Assembly: GCF_027922265.1 (NCBI RefSeq)
Contig: NZ_BSFI01000004.1
Span: forward strand, 62,001-126,000
Source: Hansschlegelia plantiphila
GTDB lineage: Bacteria > Pseudomonadota > Alphaproteobacteria > Rhizobiales > Methylopilaceae
Length of the DNA: 64,000 bases
Direction: 5' to 3'
Position 1 is the stretch's first letter; each line of letters opens with the position of its first letter. Of the stretch, positions 61,578 to 64,000 are shown piece after piece. The notes under the pieces were generated by a model, which saw only the letters and a program-made list of their open reading frames with translations, made no database searches and was not told the origin of the DNA. The translations under genes and the position numbers were made by a program.

Positions 61578-61790
61578 TCAATGGCAGGGGAAGCCCAGCA
61601 GATGGCGGCCATCGTGGAGGAACTCATGGACGAGCGCGCCGTTTCCGCTCATCGAGGTGACGCCACCCTCGGCGCCGAAGAAGTAGATCGCCAGCAACAG
61701 GAGCAGCCCCGCGAAGACCGCCCACGGGAGGGCGTCTCCGACCGGGATGGCCGCGGGCTTTGCGGAGGGCGAGAGAACCGCTGCTGTCAT
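61578..61790 (-). CDS. cbtB: Cobalt transporter subunit CbtB
   Basis: A 70-residue protein with one membrane segment (ALPWAVFAGLLLLLAIYFFGAEG) and the conserved His-rich C-terminus VHEFLHDGRHLLGFPCH. It is the first gene of the transporter unit. The start at 61790 begins MTAAVLSPSAKP; the open frame upstream is leader RNA. Its leader carries a promoter, a hexaloop hairpin and a terminator. Confidence 0.9.
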   Translation of the reverse strand: MTAAVLSPSAKPAAIPVGDALPWAVFAGLLLLLAIYFFGAEGGVTSMSGNGALVHEFLHDGRHLLGFPCH

Positions 61791-61829
61791 GGTTGAGATC
61801 CTCGAGTCATCGGTGAAGTTCCAGAGGTT

Positions 61830-61894
61830 AAGTCGAAACGCAAAAAGCCCTCGCGTTTTCGCTCTATGCGCGAAAATGCCGAGGGCTTTTGTGC
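61830..61894 (-). terminator. Intrinsic terminator (attenuator) in the cbtB leader
   Basis: On the minus strand AAAAGCCCTCG (near 61880-61890) pairs with CGAGGGCTTTTT (near 61842-61853). An inner stem ATTTTCGC/GCGAAAA closes the hairpin. The 3' arm runs into a T5 stretch. It lies about 50 nt before the cbtB start, so it can stop transcription before the gene. Exact ends are approximate. Confidence 0.75.
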
Positions 61895-61903
61895 CGTATG
61901 TCA

Positions 61904-61921
61904 ATTGGCGATGCTGCCAAT
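61904..61921 (-). promoter_or_regulatory. Hexaloop hairpin at the start of the cbtB leader
   Basis: ATTGGC-AGCATC-GCCAAT is a perfect 6-bp stem with a 6-nt loop at the predicted 5' end of the transcript. It precedes the terminator by about 15 nt. Its role is unknown. Confidence 0.5.
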
Positions 61922-61926
61922 TTGGG

Positions 61927-61954
61927 ATTATGAATGACGCGCCGCCGCTGTCAA
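61927..61954 (-). promoter_or_regulatory. Sigma-70-type promoter of cbtBA
   Basis: TTGACA (61949-61954) and CATAAT (61927-61932) are separated by 16 bp on the minus strand, close to consensus and unusual for this G+C-rich genome. The start point would be near 61920, giving a leader of about 130 nt. Confidence 0.65.
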
Positions 61955-61980
61955 TGGCTCTGGTCGATTAATTCAATATC

Positions 61981-62183
61981 GCGGGGGCTATGAACTAGGA
62001 AAGGAGCGCGTCCCCTGACAGAAAATCTTGCCAGATCGCATTGTGCGGCAATTTTAATCTTTGCGCCTCTGTATTGTGCAGCGTTTTGGCCGGCCAGGGT
62101 TCTGGAGGCTTGTCCTCGCGGGCGAAGGCGGTCCGCCCGGCCAATTGAACAAGACCAATGGGGCGGCCGGGCCATTCCGCCGT
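61981..62183. other. Gene-free stretch upstream of cbtB
   Basis: Somewhat A/T-rich sequence between the [2Fe-2S] gene and the cbtB promoter. I looked for a B12 box of the cobalamin riboswitch on the minus strand and did not find one. I see no other feature. Confidence 0.5.
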
Positions 62184-62561
62184 TCAGCCGTGGAGAGTCG
62201 CGGGATCGATCGACAGGACCAGGCGTTCGACCCGCACGCCCCCCAAGACGTGGCTGCGCATGATCTCCTCGACGTCCGTCTCCGTCTCGTATCGGTACCA
62301 GACACCCTCCGGGTAGAGCACCATCACCGGCCCGTGCTCGCACACGTTCATGCATCCGGCATGATTGATCCGAACGCGCCGCGCGCCGAGCGCCATGCCG
62401 AGGCGGCACATATAGTCGCACAATCGCCGGCTGCCGCGGCCGGCGCAGGAGCCGCGCCAATGCGTCTCGGGCCGTTCGTTGCTGCAGCAGAACACATGGA
62501 CGCGGTAAAGCGGCTCTCCGTCTCCCGGAGAAACCGATGGCGCCGGCGGCGACGTCGTCAT
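62184..62561 (-). CDS. Thioredoxin-like [2Fe-2S] protein of the cobalamin/cobalt cluster
   Basis: A 125-residue protein with a thioredoxin-like ferredoxin fold. Cys residues in VFCCSN, RGSCAG and HAGCMNVCEHGPVMVLYPEGVWY (in pieces) match the four-ligand set. Such proteins are common in alphaproteobacterial cobalamin operons, often beside cobW and cobN, and may donate electrons to corrin-ring chemistry. The start is 6 bp after the cobW stop. Confidence 0.82.
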   Translation of the reverse strand: MTTSPPAPSVSPGDGEPLYRVHVFCCSNERPETHWRGSCAGRGSRRLCDYMCRLGMALGARRVRINHAGCMNVCEHGPVMVLYPEGVWYRYETETDVEEIMRSHVLGGVRVERLVLSIDPATLHG

Positions 62562-62567
62562 CCCGGC

Positions 62568-63575
62568 TCAAGCGGCGTCGGCGGAGCGGACGACGCAGCG
62601 TCCGAAACCTTCGGCGAACTCGGCCCGGTCGAGATTTTTGCCGATCACCACGAATTGCGACATGCGCTGCTCGCTCCCGCCCCAGGGACGGTCCTGGCGC
62701 ATCGTCGTCAGCATGCGCACGCTCTGAAAGACGAGGCGCTCGTTGAATCCCTGCGCGTTGAAGATGCCCTTCGTGCGGTAGAGATCGTCGCCGCGTTCCT
62801 GCGCGACCGCGTTCATCCAGAGGGCAAAGCGGTTGATGTCGATCGGCCGGGTCTCCTCCAGCACGAAAGAGCCGACCGAAGGATCGTGTTCGTGCTCGTG
62901 GTCCCCCAGAAACTCGGGATCGACCTCAAGCTTCTGCACGAGATCGAAGGCGCCGACGTTGACGACCTTCGCGATGTCGATCTCGGCGTTCGTCGTGCGG
63001 TGGAGCGTGGCGAGCGGATTGAGCTTGCGGATGCGCGCCTCGATCGCCGCGAGCTGCTCTTCCGTCACGAGATCCGCCTTGTTGACGAGGATCACGTCGC
63101 TGAAGGCGACCTGCTCGACCGCCTCGTTGCTCTGAGCGAGATTGGCCTCGAGGTTGACCGCGTCGACGACGGTGACGAACGCGTCGAGGCGAATGGCGGC
63201 CTTGACCTCGTCGGCCACGAAAAAGGTCGACGCGACCGGCGCCGGATCGGCGAGCCCGGTCGTCTCGATCAGGATACCGTCGAGCGTGCCGGCTCGCTCC
63301 TGAAGCCGGCTCAGCGTGTCGATCAGATCGCCCCGCACCGTGCAGCATAGGCAGCCGTTGTTGAACTCCACGAGCTGTTGCGCGTCGTCATGGACCACGA
63401 GCTGCCCGTCGATGCTGATCTCGCCGAACTCGTTGACGATGACGGCGAGCTTCTTGCCGTGATCCTCGCGGAGAATGCGGTTGATGAGCGTCGTCTTGCC
63501 GGATCCCAGGAAACCCGTGACGACGGTGGCCGGAATGCGATCGGCCTTGCCGGGGATAGTTGGGGTGGACGCCAT
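62568..63575 (-). CDS. cobW: CobW-type metallochaperone GTPase
   Basis: A 335-residue G3E-family GTPase. Walker A is GFLGSGKTT, the metal-binding motif GCLCC follows the switch region ([14 protein letters not shown]), [11 protein letters not shown] is the Mg-binding part and NKADL the guanine-specificity motif. A His-rich stretch (DHEHEHD) near 245 precedes the C-terminal CobW domain. The gene context supports cobalt delivery to cobalamin synthesis over a zinc role. It heads the CobW-ferredoxin pair on the minus strand. Confidence 0.88.
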   Translation of the reverse strand: MASTPTIPGKADRIPATVVTGFLGSGKTTLINRILREDHGKKLAVIVNEFGEISIDGQLVVHDDAQQLVEFNNGCLCCTVRGDLIDTLSRLQERAGTLDGILIETTGLADPAPVASTFFVADEVKAAIRLDAFVTVVDAVNLEANLAQSNEAVEQVAFSDVILVNKADLVTEEQLAAIEARIRKLNPLATLHRTTNAEIDIAKVVNVGAFDLVQKLEVDPEFLGDHEHEHDPSVGSFVLEETRPIDINRFALWMNAVAQERGDDLYRTKGIFNAQGFNERLVFQSVRMLTTMRQDRPWGGSEQRMSQFVVIGKNLDRAEFAEGFGRCVVRSADAA

Positions 63576-63615
63576 GATTCAATGCCTTCGTGACAGCGGG
63601 AGCGCTGTGAGGAAT

Positions 63616-63643
63616 GGCGGGCGGACCGCTGGGTCCGCCCGCC
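63616..63643. repeat. 12-bp perfect hairpin between cobW and the upstream gene
   Basis: GGCGGGCGGACC and GGTCCGCCCGCC flank a 4-nt loop. A second imperfect palindrome (CCGGGATCC...GGGATCCGG) follows by 63690. No T run follows on either strand. Possible RNA stabiliser or weak terminator after the minus-strand gene at 63696. Confidence 0.5.
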
Positions 63644-63695
63644 CATCTGTTCAGGCCGGGATCCGACGATGTCGGGATCCGGCCGGCGCGGCGGA

Positions 63696-64000
63696 CTACT
63701 CGGCCGCGACCGGCTCGGCCTGGGGCGCTTTGCTCTTCCGCTTCGTCGCTGCGCCGCCCGGCGTCGCCACCACGGTTTTGGTCATCGCGGCGATGCCCTC
63801 CTCCATGATGATCTTTCGGTTCGCCGGCGGCAGCTTGTCGCCGCGCAACTGGTCGTAGGGGACCACCACCCAGCAGGCGCAGCCCCAGATGCACTCGCCC
63901 GCCATGCCTTCGAAGCGGATCGCCGGCTCAGACAGCATGGGTCCGATGTCGATCAGCCAGGCGTGCTCGTTGAGCTTCTCTTCCCAGGACAGCTTGTCAT
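63696..64000 (-). CDS. Unidentified protein, C-terminal part (cut by window edge)
   Basis: At least 100 C-terminal residues in an open frame that runs off the window. Visible: a hydrophilic stretch WEEKLNEHAWLIDIGP, a Cys-containing GECIWGCACWVVVPYDQLRGDKLP in pieces, and a Lys/Ala-rich tail ending AEPVAAE. The W-G-C-A-C and PYDQL elements look conserved but I do not recognise the family. It precedes cobW on the same strand, 120 bp away, so it may belong to the cobalt/cobalamin unit. Confidence 0.6.
   Translation of the reverse strand, partial: DKLSWEEKLNEHAWLIDIGPMLSEPAIRFEGMAGECIWGCACWVVVPYDQLRGDKLPPANRKIIMEEGIAAMTKTVVATPGGAATKRKSKAPQAEPVAAE

Noticed and set aside
61791..62183. Cobalamin riboswitch upstream of cbtB
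   Set aside because: I looked for the B12 box and surrounding conserved stems on the minus strand and did not find them.

Overview
The window is about 70% G+C, densely coded, and looks like chromosome from an alphaproteobacterium of the Hyphomicrobiales. The evidence is an assimilatory nitrate cluster with NasS/NasT control, a malonate matR/matPQMAB locus of the rhizobial type, an OpgH-type glucan synthase and a Fae-family (formaldehyde-activating enzyme) protein. The last suggests a methylotroph or a relative of one. I see no phage, insertion sequence or CRISPR array.

Layout. 0.1-7.4 kb: membrane O-acyltransferase, polytopic glycosyltransferase-like protein, lytic transglycosylase, and a tightly overlapped kinase / receiver / receiver-kinase operon. 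7.6-20.4 kb (minus strand): a complete nitrate assimilation locus in transcription order nasT, nasS, attenuator leader, nrtA, nrtB, nrtD, FAD reductase, nirA, a CysJ-like reductase, nasA. 20.6-32.1 kb: acyltransferase, hybrid kinase, Gre-type factor, DUF3297, PHB-depolymerase-like esterase, two GH13 enzymes, ComM/YifB and a diguanylate cyclase. 32.1-38.2 kb: Fae-like protein with carbonic anhydrase, then an unusual pterin/sugar cluster (stand-alone RibD_C, cytochrome b561, glycosyltransferase-methyltransferase fusion, degenerate PTPS, zinc-free MDR protein). 38.4-45 kb: opgH, yciB, aromatic amino-acid genes (chorismate mutase, hisC, prephenate dehydrogenase), UPF0114. 45.2-47.1 kb: tRNA-Ser(GGA) followed by a lysR/GST pair. 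47.2-54.1 kb: matBA, TRAP transporter and matR. 54.2-55.3 kb: two small secreted proteins. 55.5-59.8 kb: RND efflux pump with its adaptor. 60.0-64 kb: cobalt uptake and cobalamin-type genes (histidine phosphatase, cbtA, cbtB, [2Fe-2S] protein, CobW GTPase, an unidentified partial gene).

How parts work together. In the nitrate locus, cytoplasmic NasS senses nitrate and releases NasT, an ANTAR RNA-binding antiterminator. The nrtA leader carries the matching RNA: two hexaloop hairpins (loops ATTGAA and ACCGCC), the second overlapping the 5' arm of an intrinsic terminator, with a candidate sigma-54 promoter just upstream. The transporter imports nitrate, NasA reduces it to nitrite and NirA reduces nitrite to ammonium. 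The FAD protein and the CysJ-like protein are the probable electron donors. In the malonate locus, MatPQM imports malonate, MatB makes malonyl-CoA, MatA decarboxylates it to acetyl-CoA, and MatR has a perfect 14-bp palindrome just before its own start.

Most novel candidates: the 33.5-38.2 kb pterin/sugar cluster, whose product I cannot name; the Fae paralogue that has lost the catalytic histidine position; the reductase pair sharing an N-terminal segment; and the cbtB leader, which has a strong promoter, a hexaloop hairpin and a terminator but no B12 box.
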